DNA from: Echinarachnius parma
Taxonomy: Eukaryota > Echinodermata > Echinoidea > Clypeasteroida > Echinarachniidae
Direction: 5' to 3'
Assembly (NCBI GenBank): GCA_037951105.1
Contig: JBAMJV010010548.1
Location: 42,832-106,831 of the forward strand
Length of the DNA: 64,000 nt
The position numbers were made by a program, and so were the translations under genes. A model generated the notes under the pieces. It did not search any database. It was not told the DNA's origin and saw only the letters and a list, made by a program, of their open reading frames with translations. This document shows positions 41,376-54,200 of the stretch, piece by piece. Numbering within the stretch: the stretch's first letter is position 1; each line of letters opens with the position of its first letter.

Positions 41376-44300
41376 ATGGCACCGGGAAAATCGCCAGCGA
41401 TCGGGATCGACCTGGGCACGACGTACTCGTGCGTCGGGGTTTACCAGAACGGCAAAGTGGAGATCATCGCCAATGACCAGGGGAACAGGACGACGCCGAG
41501 CTACGTCGCATTCACCGACACCGAGAGATTAATCGGAGATGCCGCCAAGAACCAGGTCGCCATGTAAGTAGAAGAAATATTATATCCTTTCTAATAATAC
41601 TTGATTTTCCGTCTGGTATATTTACTCTTCATTGTTCGCCACGGCTTGGCTTTTAATCAAGATTTGTTTTCACTTGTTATATAAATGTCCTGTGCTTTTT
41701 TGTTTTGAGACTGAGAGGGGTTCAGAGGGATGCCCCCCCCCCCCCCCCCGGACGATGATTCGACAATATACACTACTCACAAAAAGTAAGTCCCCCTAGC
41801 TTTTTTTCATTATCTCAAAAAGTATTTTACCGATTTTGATCTCGCAAACGGTAATGGATGCGCAATTTTCTTACGCACAGTGTGAATGGTAAATGGTTGC
41901 CATAAGATTACGTTTTCATCATCAGTAATAACTAATAAGCATCTTCATTGAAGATGACCCGACACACAAATCTGTTATGCCGTAATTCAGTACTATTGCT
42001 GCATTAGTGGAACCATTTTTCAAAAGCATGCATTTTTTCTTAAACAAATAAACTGGGCCTTTCAATATGAAATTGTTGGGGATTAGAGTGGCTGAAAGTT
42101 CAGAAACATGCGTGATTATCTTGTTATTCGTGTAGAAGCTGACACAAATCACAAAAGTGCAAGATTTTGTTCACACCTTTTGTCATAAAATGCATGATTT
42201 CACACCAACGATGCCATCAATTGGCAGACACATACCATTCATTTTTTGCGTAAGAAAATTCCATATCCATTACCGTTTGAATGATCAAAATTGGTAAAAT
42301 ACGTGTTGAGATATATATGAAAAAATGCTAGGGGGGACTTACTTTTTGTGAGTAGTGTATAACCTCTTAAAATTATATTTAATTAAATTAAATTTATTTT
42401 ATATTTTATAATATATATATGCTCATTATATACAGTTTTAATATAAAAGAGTATTACATTTTTACAAATTCAAATTTAAATGAAAGACTACCAAATTTAA
42501 AATCATGATTGCAAACAGTTTCCATTTTATTTCCAAACAAAATAGTATTTTTGTTACAAGTGGAAAATATAGGTAAATGATCTAGTCACTTTGTTTGCAT
42601 TTGCAAACAATGACGAAGGAACAGTGATACAATCAAAATGTGCATTTCAGTGATCTGATATGTTCACTGGGTGATGTGTGAAAATTACATGGTAAATAAA
42701 TGTCATATAATTGAGTAATGCAGTGAGCGAAACGCAATATGCAGTGATATTTGCAAACTCATTGCACTAACTTTGTACACTTTTGAAAATCTCGCAGGGA
42801 GAGACTTTCAATTCCGAACACTTCAATCATAAATATCTTTATTTGTAATTCGAATACAACGAGGTATGCGAGAACCACTATCTAGAGTCCTCTAAAATAT
42901 GTTTTGTGGATTGTGAATGTTACTAGAACCCTTTAAAAGAATAATGATTTGACAACTTGTGTGTTTTACACAATAATATCGGAATATGTGTTAAAAATGC
43001 AAACTTAAATTTAGAAAATATTATTAATTGGCAAAATTACTTACATATTCCTATCATAACTTTTCTCAGCGCTTAGAAACATTTGTATTAAGCGCTATAT
43101 AATGTTATATTTTTTCTTTTCATCTCCAGGAATCCCAAGAACACCATCTTTGATGCCAAGCGCCTGATTGGACGACGGTTCGATGATGACGTTGTGAAGG
43201 CAGACATGAAGCACTGGCCCTTCATCGTGGTCAACAAGGGAGGGAGACCCATGCTTCAGGCAGAGTTCATGGGGGAGATCAAGACCTTCGCACCGGAAGA
43301 GATCAGCTCCATGGTACTCACCAAGATGAGGGAGACTGCCGAGGCCTACCTGGGTCAAAGGGTCACCGACGCCGTCATCACCGTCCCCGCCTACTTCAAC
43401 GATGCCCAGCGACAGGCCACCAAGGATGCAGGGGTGATCGCTGGCCTCAACGTTCTGAGAATCATCAATGAACCAACAGCAGCAGCGCTCGCGTATGGAC
43501 TCGATAAGAAACTACGGGGAGAACAGCACGTCCTTATCTTTGATCTGGGAGGAGGGACCTTCGATGTCTCCATCCTGGCCATCGATGATGGCATCTTCGA
43601 GGTGAAGTCCACCGCGGGGGACACCCATCTCGGAGGTGAAGACTTTGACAACCGCCTAGTCGGCCACCTCTGCGAGGAGTTCAAGCGCAAACACAAGAAG
43701 GATCTGAAGTCCAATCCCCGGGCGCTCCGCCGTCTCCGCACGGCAGCTGAGCGGGCCAAGAGAACCCTGTCGAGCAGTTCTCAAGCCAACATCGAGGTTG
43801 ATTCCCTCTTCGAAGGCATTGACTACTACACCAATGTCAGCAGGGCTCGCTTCGAGGAGCTGTGTTCGGATCTCTTCAGGAAATGTCTGGATCCAGTAGA
43901 CCGAGCCATCAACGATGCAAAGATTGACAAGAAGACCATCGACACCGTTGTCCTGGTCGGTGGGTCGACAAGAATCCCAAAGATCCAGAAACTCCTGCAA
44001 GATTACCTCAACGGCAAGGAGCTCAACAAATCCATCAACCCCGACGAAGCCGTCGCCTACGGTGCCGCCGTCCAAGCTGCCATCTTGTCTGGCGATCAGA
44101 GCGAAGACATCAAGGACGTTCTCCTGGTTGATGTCACTCCACTCTCCCTGGGCATTGAGACAGCCGGCGGCGTGATGACGAAACTGATTGAGAGGAACTC
44201 CCGCATCCCGACCAAGGCAGCCGAGACATTCACGACATATGCAGACAACCAGCCCGGAGTGAGTATCCAGGTGTTCGAGGGCGAACGAGCGATGACCAAG

Positions 44301-44882
44301 GACAACAACAGGCTGGGCCAGTTTGAGTTGTCTGGCATCCCTCCTGCTCCTAGAGGCGTGCCAAAGATCGAGGTCACCTTCGACATCGATGCCAACGGCA
44401 TCATGAACGTGACGGCCAAGGACCAGAGTACTGGTCGCAGCAACAAGATCACCATCACAAACGACAGCGGCAGGCTGTCAAAGGAGGACATCGATCGCAT
44501 GGTCAACGATGCAGAGCAATACAAAGCTGAAGACGATGCCCAGCGAGAGCGCATCGCCGCCAGGAACCAGCTGGAGAGCTACGCCTTCAACATCAAGTCT
44601 GCCGTCAACGATCCCGCGGTCGAGAGCAAGCTGAGCTCCGGTGACAAGCAGGCCGTGATCAAGGCGGTCGACGATGTCATGTCCTGGCTGGAGAGCAACT
44701 CGCTGGCAGAGAAGGACGAGTACACGTACAAGCTGGAGGAACTGCAGAAGACGTGCTCTCCCGTCATGGCTAAGATGCACGGTGGACAACCAACAGGAGG
44801 ATTCAACCCAGGAGCGCAGGGTCCTACTGGGGGTCAGCATCCGCAGGGCAATGGTGGGCCAACTGTCGAGGAAGTCGACTAA
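41376..44882 (+). CDS. Cytosolic HSP70 chaperone, copy A, two coding exons
   Basis: ATP-driven chaperone of the cytosol and nucleus that binds exposed hydrophobic peptides. Exons are 41376-41563 and 43130-44882; the donor splits a Met codon (AT|GTAAGT) and the acceptor is CTCCAG|GAATCC. The product is 646 aa, normal for the family. Seen: [14 protein letters not shown] at the N-terminus, [31 protein letters not shown], the interdomain [19 protein letters not shown], a substrate-binding domain with [20 protein letters not shown], a Gly/Pro/Gln-rich tail and terminal EEVD, which binds TPR co-chaperones and marks the cytosolic class. The intron falls at the codon-63 position I recall for HSPA8-type genes. 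Heat-shock elements upstream argue for inducibility. This copy looks fully functional. Confidence 0.95.
41733..41749. repeat. Poly(C) tract in HSP70-A intron
   Basis: A run of C followed by GGACGATGATTCGAC. The matching place in HSP70-B (51354-51373) also carries a poly(C) run, so the tract predates the duplication. Confidence 0.9.
41771..42357. mobile_element. TA-flanked MITE in HSP70-A intron
   Basis: Ends CACTACTCACAAAAAGTAAG and its complement are flanked by TA (41769-41770, 42358-42359). The element is absent from HSP70-B, which carries a different element at almost the same place. Confidence 0.85.
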
Positions 44883-45800
44883 ACTTTGTTTCAGCTGAAA
44901 ACACTCTTTAGACTATTTTGGACGCTTTGCTTAGAACACTTGATGTAGGGATAACCTTGAGGGATAACCTTGACCCAGACGATCAGCTGAAATTCATTTC
45001 ATCGTAACCAATTTTTAAAAAAACATGTAACATTTGAGTTACTCTTCGAGAAGTCAAAAGTCTGTTGTTAATTATGGACACGTGACGTTAAGGAAGAAAG
45101 TATCAGCTTGTGGCTTGTTCATATAGATGTGTTCTTGTTTTCTAAGAGTTTTCAATATTTTAATTTCAATATTTTGTAAATTTAGTATCAAATCGCAAAA
45201 CACAAATATTTACTGTTCTTTGCCAACTATACATACAGATGTTATATTTATATTACAAGTGACACAGCACCGAGTTGTAGACTAGACTGTACGTTTACAC
45301 CAACCTGCAAAATGTGTGATTATAGCAGTTTTATGAGATAAGAATTAAGGTTTATATGTATACTGTTGTAACACATTTACACAGTTCTTACGTGTGTTAC
45401 TTTGTAAATCTGTATTGCATCGTGGCTCTTTAAAAGATAAATTATTTATTTCATAAACTTCGAGGCAATTATGTGTAAATAATATAGATTACGTTTAAGC
45501 ATTTATGTACTGAATGTATCACTAACCCTCCAAGTATTCCATCTTTCCATTTTAATGCTCTAAAAAGTATTTCAAGTTCAAGTAACTTGTTGATTGTTGT
45601 TGATTTTGCATGTTACAGTATACTCTATACTTTCGTTGCATTATGTTTATAAATATAATATTTGCCAATGTATTGGGTAGTTCCAACAAAAAAGAACCGC
45701 TGCTTTTCAAAAGTGTAATATATAAAATGTTTTATATGTTATTTGATTCATGCGACAAGATAACATTGTTTAAACAATTAAGTTTCTCTTGATGAAATAT
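44883..45800 (+). other. HSP70-A 3' untranslated region
   Basis: Matches 56336-58420 of the B copy minus one insertion. It is AU-rich with several ATTTA motifs, often linked to fast mRNA turnover. The B copy has AATAAA at 58407-58412; the A copy reads AATTAA at that place, so its cleavage site is uncertain. Confidence 0.55.
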
Positions 45801-45904
45801 TTCATCTGAAAATTAATTATATTCACGCATTTGCTTGTAAAATTTGGCTTGTGGCATTTTATTTGGAGTTTGTTGCTTGTGCTGGAAATGATATATATTT
45901 GATA

Positions 45905-46085
45905 TGATGTTGTGGTGTGGTGGCAGGGGTGATGGTTGTGGTGGTGGAGGTGGTGGTGGTATTGGTAGTGATGGTGATGACAGTTGTGTTTGTGGTGGTG
46001 GTAGCGTTGGCGGTGGTGTTGGTGGTCGATGATCGTGATGATGAGGATTGAGGATGAGGATGATGATGATGATGGTGATGCTCCG
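45905..46085. repeat. (GGT)n/(GAT)n low-complexity tract downstream of HSP70-A
   Basis: Purine/T triplet repeats whose complement reads as a Pro/His-rich frame. The tract has a counterpart at 58500-58755. Confidence 0.85.
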
Positions 46086-46944
46086 CATCGTCATTGGGTC
46101 AACCCTTAGCAAAAAGCTAGATCCGCCCCTGGTTTGTTTGGGTTTCATTGCCCTTTAATTCTATCCGCGATTTACAAATCATCTGAACAGTCTCCAGTAT
46201 AGATGAGGATGAATTTAACACCCATATAACATTTTAGATCGAACATTTAATTGCTGTAATTTGCATTCTACGAACAAAAAAAATATCATAAAAAATGGAA
46301 GACTGCGTGATCTCTTCATGGCCTGATCCGACTGTGCCGTTTCTCCTTCCGTTTCCTATCCGATCAAAATGTGGCGAACCGGTCAATTTCCTTTCACGCG
46401 AAAGCCCCATTAAAGCATCCTACTAGTCCATTCCGAACTTGGTCCGCATCATTTCGTTTCCTGCTAGTATACCATCCGGATGTCAAACGGGTAGGACTGT
46501 CAAAATATTATTCGGTCAAAATCATGTCAGATTTGGGCAAATTCATGCCATGCTCGGGCAAAACCATGTCATATTCGGGCGAAAAAAAAGTCATATTTTG
46601 GCAAACTCATGTTACACATTCTGGGAAATTAGGGCAATAAAATATCATAATTTGGGGTATCTTACAAGCCAGGACCTTTTTTCTTTTTCTTTTTTCCCCT
46701 TCTCGTGAGGTAAAAAGACGCAGAGGATAATTATCGGGAAAATACCTCAGCCCCCTGAAAAAATGTGCCCTACGCCCATGATTATTGAGGTGTTGCTTAT
46801 CTCAAGAAAATGGTTTCGTTCATTCATTTAAACATTTATGTTCGTTTTTGGAACGCATATTTATTTTGAAAATGAAAGATTTTAATAATCAGTCCGATGA
46901 ATATGGCTGAACATAAACATTACGTAAAATATTTTCCCCAAAAA

Positions 46945-47135
46945 ATCTTTGTTACCTCCGCCAACGAAGTTAGAGGAGGTTATGTTTTCGGTCCCGTTTG
47001 TTTGTTTGTTCGTCACCAGTCTCCCGCGCACAATTTCACAGATACCTGTACCAATTTTTCGTAGTTCTAAGCTTCGTGTTCCTCTAGAATAAAACCCAAG
47101 ATTTGGGTGTTGGCGGAGGTATGCACTCTCTGAAT
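46945..47135. mobile_element. Short element with TACCTCCGCCAAC ends
   Basis: TTACCTCCGCCAACGAAGTT on the left and TGGCGGAGGTATGC on the right are partial inverted repeats. It is absent from the matching place in block B (after about 60750). Confidence 0.55.
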
Positions 47136-47214
47136 GCACTACGTCTAGATAGTTTTTGTTATGTTATTTACGCATTTTAGTCGTTATAATTATGTTTACA
47201 TGTCACGCTCCTCT

Positions 47215-47478
47215 GAAATGTGTCTTGGGGGTCAACGGGGTCAACTTGCTAAATTTTCGCCGTGTACCTGTCGTGATCCTGTCGTGGGTTACGATGAGAA
47301 TTTGAGGGATTTTGTAGCTTGTTTTACGATGTTGTACGATAGTCGCACGACAGACGAATATTAAAATTGAGTGTCGTGCGACAAAAATCTGTCGTGGCCT
47401 CGTGGCTTGAAATTCGGACAACCCTATTTTATGCCACGACAGATCCACGACATTTTTGTCGTACACGGTGTCGTGATA
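47215..47478. repeat. TGTCGTG-rich inverted repeat region
   Basis: CTGTCGTGATCCTGTCGTGG and GTCGCACGACA/TGTCGTGCGAC occur in both orientations, with CCGTGTAC and GTACACGG at the ends. Probably a MITE next to the duplication junction. Confidence 0.5.
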
Positions 47479-47525
47479 GGCTTATGCCGAAAGGGTGGGT
47501 AGCGTCGCGTCGCGTCGCGTCGCGT
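47479..47525. mobile_element. Solitary Mutator-like terminal repeat at the duplication junction
   Basis: GGCTTATGCCGAAAGGGTGG followed by (CGTCG)n matches the ends of the element at 48467-50081. It stops within a few bases of where the HSP70-B block begins. Confidence 0.7.
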
Positions 47526-47821
47526 TGAATGTGACTATTTGCGAATAATCTTCGCAGGCAAATTGCCAAATTCCGGCATAAGCATAATGTATTGACAATA
47601 ACGTTCTTGTTTATTATAATCTACAGATACTTTAGATACTGATGCGCATACATTCTGTTTACAGCATAGGGCAAACTTACGTTAATTTAACCGAGAATTC
47701 GATTGTTTTCTAGAAGATTCGACTCCACTTCCTGAAGGTTGCTTGGCGCGTCATTGTTCAAGTGGAAAGTGCCACGCACTTCATCAAAAGAAATGACAGC
47801 AGTCTCTTCATGACGTCATCA

Positions 47822-47975
47822 CGCTCCAGAACTTTCCGGGATTTTCCCTCGCACACGTGTGTTTATTATTATGTTCTTGTCTTGTCTTGTCTTGTCTTGT
47901 CTTGTCTTGTCTTGTCTTGTCTTGTTAATAATCGCCTCTAGAAGTTGATTTGATGTATGCGGCAAGACTATAAAT
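47822..47975 (+). promoter_or_regulatory. HSP70-B promoter with CTTGT repeat insertion
   Basis: The distal heat-shock element GAACTTTCCGGGATTTTC is kept (47828-47845). The proximal site is weakened to CTCTAGAAG (47937-47945). TATAAAT at 47969-47975 replaces TATAAAA. About ten CTTGT units (47873-47925) fill the spacing between the two heat-shock elements. Confidence 0.7.
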
Positions 47976-48261
47976 GCTAGAGCATCGCTGCGCAAGCATT
48001 ATATCACAAGTTGACAGACTTCATTTCACTTACCCGAAAGGAAAATATCTCCAAAAAAGATATTTCAGCGATTTGTTAACTATACACTATTTACTTCAAT
48101 TTTGTCGCGCTAGCTGCTTGAAAACGATTTCCGCCGAGAAAAGTTATCCGAATCAACTCGATTGTATTTGCATTAACTCTGTTGGAGTATATTGTCAATC
48201 AAATTTGCTGATTCCAGTTTTAGAAGAGGATAGTGATTGGATTTTTTTTATTTTTACATAA

Positions 48262-51200
48262 ATGGCATCGGGAAAAGCACCAGCGATCGGGATCGACCTG
48301 GGCACGACATATTCGTGTGTCGGGGTCTACCAGAACGAGAAAGTGGAGATCATCGCCAACGACCAGGGGAACAGGACGACGCCGAGCTACGTCGCCTTCA
48401 CCGACACCGAGAGACTCATCGGGGAGGCCGCCAAGGATCAGGTCTCCATGTAAGTAGAAGAAAATGGGCTTATGCCGAAAGGGTGGGTAGCGTCGCGTCG
48501 CGTCGCGTTGACTGGAACGCGACCATTCGTCCAAAGCCCCCCCCCCCCCCCCCCCCCGCTTTTGCCGAAAGGGTGCGTTGGAAGCACTGATTTCCCACTG
48601 ACAAAAAAAAATCATGCGATTAGGCATATCTCAGCCAATTCTTAACATATTTAATTGATTTTGGGTATTTGGACATTATTTTGTATGCTCTTTCGGTAAA
48701 TGAAGTTCAAATTTGAAAAAAAAAAAAAAAAATTGTATGACGTCATATCTTGTGTACTCAATTTGCTCAAGAGTCACAATCGAAGCCTTGGAATAGTTCA
48801 CCTTCGGATTGAATTAATTTGTGTGTAATCGAAACTTGAAATGACACAAACCTGAATGATGGTGGTCAGACCAGTGGCGTACCCAGGATTTTTTCAGGGT
48901 GGGGGGGGGGGGGGGGAATGTCGTCTGACAAATTTATGTAAGCAGGGAGGGGGGGGGTGGCCGTATACATTTTTTAAGCCGGAGACCAAGTATATTTACA
49001 ATTTTCGAGGGCTTAAATGTGGTCTCGAGACCAGCTACAAATTGTAAAGAAGGGGTTAAAATCCCCTAAACAGTCATTAGTTGGTCAAACAGGGGAGGGG
49101 GGGTGTTGAACCCCTCCCACCAAAAATAAAAATAAATAAATAAATAAATAAAATCCCCTCCCCTGGGTACGCCGATGGATCAGACTCAAATTAATTTACT
49201 CCGAGTCTTAGATGTAGAATCTTTAGTAAATGTGTATTTTGATAAAAATTAGGCCCTTCATCATGTTCATATGTTTTATATACTTTCAGGTACACAATCG
49301 AACACACATGACTCGCAACTGAGCTTCATTATACAACGCAAGGCGGTTGTACAAACCCATTTCCTGGAATGCGCAAAACGCGGTAAACTATATAGAGCGT
49401 GGGAATCGGACATCATAATATTTTACAAACGCAATAATAATGCTTCATAATTATATCGACTACAGTACATCCGAAGCACGCACGCCCGCCTTACGCATCG
49501 GTTCAATCAATCAACCATGCGCTATAAAATCCCATCTTCTGGAAAAGTCGGTCTCTCATAGGATAACGCGTGTTTCGTCGCGGTGGCGAAACGAAAACTC
49601 AGAGATTGAAATGGCGCAATTACGGACGCGTCTTTGATGTACACATCATTGTATGCATACATATACTCTAAACGCGTACATTCGGAATAAGCCCCCCCCC
49701 CCCCCCCCCCCCGTATGTGCTATTTGGTAGCGTTATCTGAGCTGACGCACCTTAAAGCTGCGTTCCCATTAGAGCGAATTTCCGCCGCGAATTTTTTTTT
49801 TCGCAGCGAATTGTTGAAAAAATCGCTCTTAGGAGCGATTTGAAAAATTCGCTTGCGAATATTCGCCATGTAATATGAATAATATATATGAATAATAAAT
49901 GAATAACACTGATTTGGTCCGTGCTAGTGTTCGTGGCGGAAATTCGCGGCGGAAATTCGCTCTAATGGGAACGCAGCTTAACGCTCCCAACACACCCTTT
50001 CGGCAAAACCGGGGGGCTTTGGACGAATGGTCGCGTTCCATTCAACGCGACGCGACGCTACCCACCCTTTCGGCATAAGCCAAGAAAATGTATACATACG
50101 TATTGTAGCGGAACACCCTTTTTCGATTTGTCTCTCTGGTACCGGCCGCAGCCTACCCTCGTTCGAAAAAGGACGGCGGGAAGTCCAACGATCGGTTCCT
50201 CCGGAATTTGTCAGGATGCCGTTGTCGCCGATTTGTTGGACGCGCCACCGGTTCCGGCCAGGATTCTCCGAGCTCGTAGTTCGTGGATTCGTTTGGTCGC
50301 AGTCTACGACCTCTTAGCTCTGTACGGGATGGTGGTTGCTCTGCGATGAAGAATTTCATCTGCACCAGGATGTTCAACAAAATCGAGCCAGGATGACGAC
50401 CTGTTGTGGCTCTCCGCACTGGATGGAGATCTCTCGCTGTTGGGTTTACTCGCTGGTTGTCTAGTCTTGTGATCTTCGCTCCGACTTCTTGTCCCCGCTG
50501 GTATATCTAGTCTTGTGATCTTCACTGGTAGTGCCAACGGTAGTTACTTACTGGTAGTTCCACTGGTAGTTCCACTGGTCGCTACTCACTGGTAGTTCCA
50601 CTGGTTGCTACTCACTGGTTGCTACTCACTCTTGTGATCTTCACTCCGACTTCTTCCCAGGCCCAGTCATTTATCATTACTTAATTAACCTTATACTTAA
50701 TCATCATGCTCTGTCCTAACCATAATAACTATAACCATTTAACTATTCCAAATGTGTAAACTAACACATACCATTACAACGTTCTACAATCGATCACAAT
50801 CTATGATCGTTCGATCTATATCTCATGATCGATCCCTACTTGTCCATTACCGATTCCCCGATCCTAATCACAATTAACCCCTTAACAAATATTATCCATC
50901 CATCATAAATTACCAAACTGTTCTATCTTATACATAATCCTTATCCACAATTATCCCCGGTAACATCCAATCTATAGCCCCTTTACTTCATCCTAATTCA
51001 ACTCCACCATGAATTATCCATAATTCTAACCACTAATTTACTCATAACCGATTCGCTCATATACAAAGCGATCCATAACATCAATTTTTCTTCAATAATC
51101 ATAAATCCATGATTCTACAATCAATCCCCATACTACCTTATGCCAATGATTATTAACCCAACTACAACGAATTATCTAACGAATCTAGCCATTATCTAAG

Positions 51201-54200
51201 GGCTGTTTCGTTACGAGTCCTTCCTAATATTACTTGATTTTCCGTCGGGTAAATTACACTTTATTGTTTGCCACGGCTTTGCTTTACTCAAGATTGTTTT
51301 GTCACTTTCCTGTGCTTTTCTGTTTCGAGACTGAGAGGGATTCAAAGGCCCCTCCCCCCCCCCCCCCCCCCCCGACGATGATTCGACAATATATCATTAT
51401 ATGGGCCATTCTTTGAAAAGTTAAACTTTTTCGGAAAAATTGAAGTTTTATTTTTCTGTAGTTTTGTTCCATTTTTAGAATGATCCATGTGTAAAGTTTC
51501 ATGAAATACATGATTTGAAGTTTAAAATGAAACTTTTTTACTCATTTGCATAAATTTACATATTTCAATATTTTTCTAATAATCATAATTCAGAAAATAA
51601 TCAAGATATCAAAAGGATAATTAGCAAGCTCATTCTTCTCACTTTCCTGTACAGGTTGATACCAACTTTGTAAAAATTCAACCTTTCATTCTTTTCTAAA
51701 CCCGATATTATAAAATTCCCATTTTTCCATTCATATTGTACATGCATGTCACACACGTGACCAACCCAAAATGTCACACACGTGACCAGACGTTGCCACA
51801 TAATTAAGTACTATAAAACACAACGGTTTGATATAATTCTCATTCATTGCTATTGTTGTACTTACAAATGTATAGTACTTCTCTGGTAATAAGATGAACA
51901 TTATAGCTATTCATATTTTAAAGAATTTTCCAAATGAAATTTAGTTATGAAAAAAGCGATCCGTGCGAAGTCACACACGTGACCCATGCCATTTGACCTC
52001 TGACATTGAGTTACGTAATCCTTATAAAATCTTTTGTGTTAAGTTTGAAAGACTACATCATATTCAAGTCACATATGAAGTAAAAAATCATTATAGTCTC
52101 ATACTGAAATATAAGCATCCCATTTCAAAATTTGTCATGTTTTGGGTCACACACGTGACCAAGAATGGCCCATATAACCTCTTAAAAACTATGATAATCG
52201 TATATTTTATATTTTATATATCTTATATGCTCATTATATACATTTTCAATATAAAAAGAGTATTACATTTTTACATTGCAAATTTAAATGAAAGACTAAT
52301 GTAACATTTAAATTCATGATTGCAAAAAGTTTCCATTTTATTTCCAAACAAAAGATTGTTTTTGTTATGGGGAAAATGTAGGTTTAATTAAAGGATCTAG
52401 TCACTTTGTTTGCATTTGCAAAAAATGACGAAGGAATTAACGGTGATAAAATCTGCATTTCAGTGATCTGAAATGTGCACTGGGTGATGTGTGAAAATTA
52501 CATGGTAAATAAATGTCATATAATGGCTTGGTACGAACAGTCACGTCACGTTCACGTTAACGTCACGTGAACGGTTCTGTACCTTTTGTGAAACAGGTCA
52601 CCCAAATCTACGAAGTGTAGGGTAAAGTGACCCAACAATTTGTCGTTTTCCATGCCGGTAAAACTCGAAGTGTCGCGTTAACAAAATCATGACGTGAGCG
52701 TTTAATCAAGATTTTTTAAATTGCAAACGCTTGTTACTAAGACTAGACATACACGCACAAAGAGATTTAAAAATGTCGACGAAAATGCCGATACCCCCTT
52801 ATAGTGGGGGAAATTGGGGATATTTTGGTGCAACTTCTTCTAAAAGCACCAAATTTTGCCCAGAGGTAGTTCATACTATACTATTGCGATTTCTGGTGGA
52901 TGCCAAGAATGGCGGCCCCTGGGACCGCCATAATGGTCAAAATTCAAAATGGCCGCCATCGGAGGTAAGGTCAAATGTAGTTTCAAGCCAAAAGGGGCTA
53001 CAAAACCCAAATTTAGTGTAACTAAGGGGTTTCTATGGTCAGGGAATCTGATCATGATAATGTTTATTCGATTAAACATGAATGTCGCCTCTTTGGACCG
53101 CCATATTGGTCAAAATTCAAAATGGCCGCCATCGAAGATAAGGTCAAATGTAGTTTCAAGCCAAAAGGTGCTACAAAAACAAAAACAAATATGCAATTGA
53201 GGGGTTTCTGGGGTCAGAGAACCCAATGCTGATGGTATTTCTTTGTTTAGACATGAAGGGGCGCCTCTTAAGACCGCCATATTGGTCAAAATTCAAAATG
53301 GCCGCCATCGGAGGTAAGGCAAAATGTATAGTTTTAAGCCAAAAATGGTTACAAAAACAGAAACAAATATGCAATTGAGGGTTTCTGGGGTCAGAGAATC
53401 TGATGCTGATAGTATGTCTACGATTAAACATGAGGGGGCGCCTGCTGAGACCGCCATATTGGTCAACATTCAAAATGGCCGCCATCGAAGGTGAGGTCAA
53501 ACGTAGTTACAAGCCAAAATGGGCTACAAAAATAAAACTAGTTTTAATTAGGTGGTTTCTTGGGTCAGATAATCCGATTCTGAAAATGTTTCTTGGATTA
53601 AACATGAAGGGGCGCCATATGGGACCGCCATATTGGTCAAAATTCAAAATGGCCGCCATCGAAGGTAAGGTCAAATGTAGTTTCAATTTAAAAGGATCCA
53701 CAAAGGGTTTACAGGTTAACAGAATGATGATACCTGATATTCATTTGATTAACCTGAAGGGGTGCCCCTGGGACCGCAATGTATGTACAAAATCAAAATT
53801 GATGCCATTGGAGGTAAGGACACACTTACCCAGCTAGCCACCTGACGTCGGGCCGATGTCGGAAGTTGGTTGGCGGATGTCGGCATATCGCCGTTGGCTC
53901 GAGGTTAAAATGTCCGCCAGCCCAACATCGTCACGACGTCATTTTTGTGATATATTGGCATAACGTCATTTTCCGACAATGGCCCAACATTTGTATTAAG
54001 CGCTATACAGGGTGGCCCAAACAAAACGGAGCGGGGCACTTCCCAAAATAAAGTTACAAAATGAACATGTCCATCGGATAGGGTGTCTTTTCCAATGAAA
54101 AACGATACCAAGAATAGTCATTTTGGTCGTGTAGTTTTTGTTTTAGGGCGCTCTGAGTGACACCGTGTCAGGTTCCCATTTTTGTCAATTTTTACCAAGT

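Larger units (their letters stand above)
40574..47205 (+). repeat. HSP70 segmental duplication, block A
   Basis: From GTGACTA...TTTGCGAATAA at the left to TTTACATGTCA at the right, this block matches 47530-60830 in promoter, exons, 3' region and distal non-coding sequence (46141-46880 with 60000-60750). Confidence 0.85.

Noticed and set aside
50027-50537. Overlapping frames of 73-96 aa on both strands as retroelement protein
   Set aside because: They lie inside the putative solo LTR and show no gag, protease or integrase motifs.
53403-53837. Open frame of 144 aa
   Set aside because: Translation of the ~175-bp AAAATGGCCGCC tandem array.
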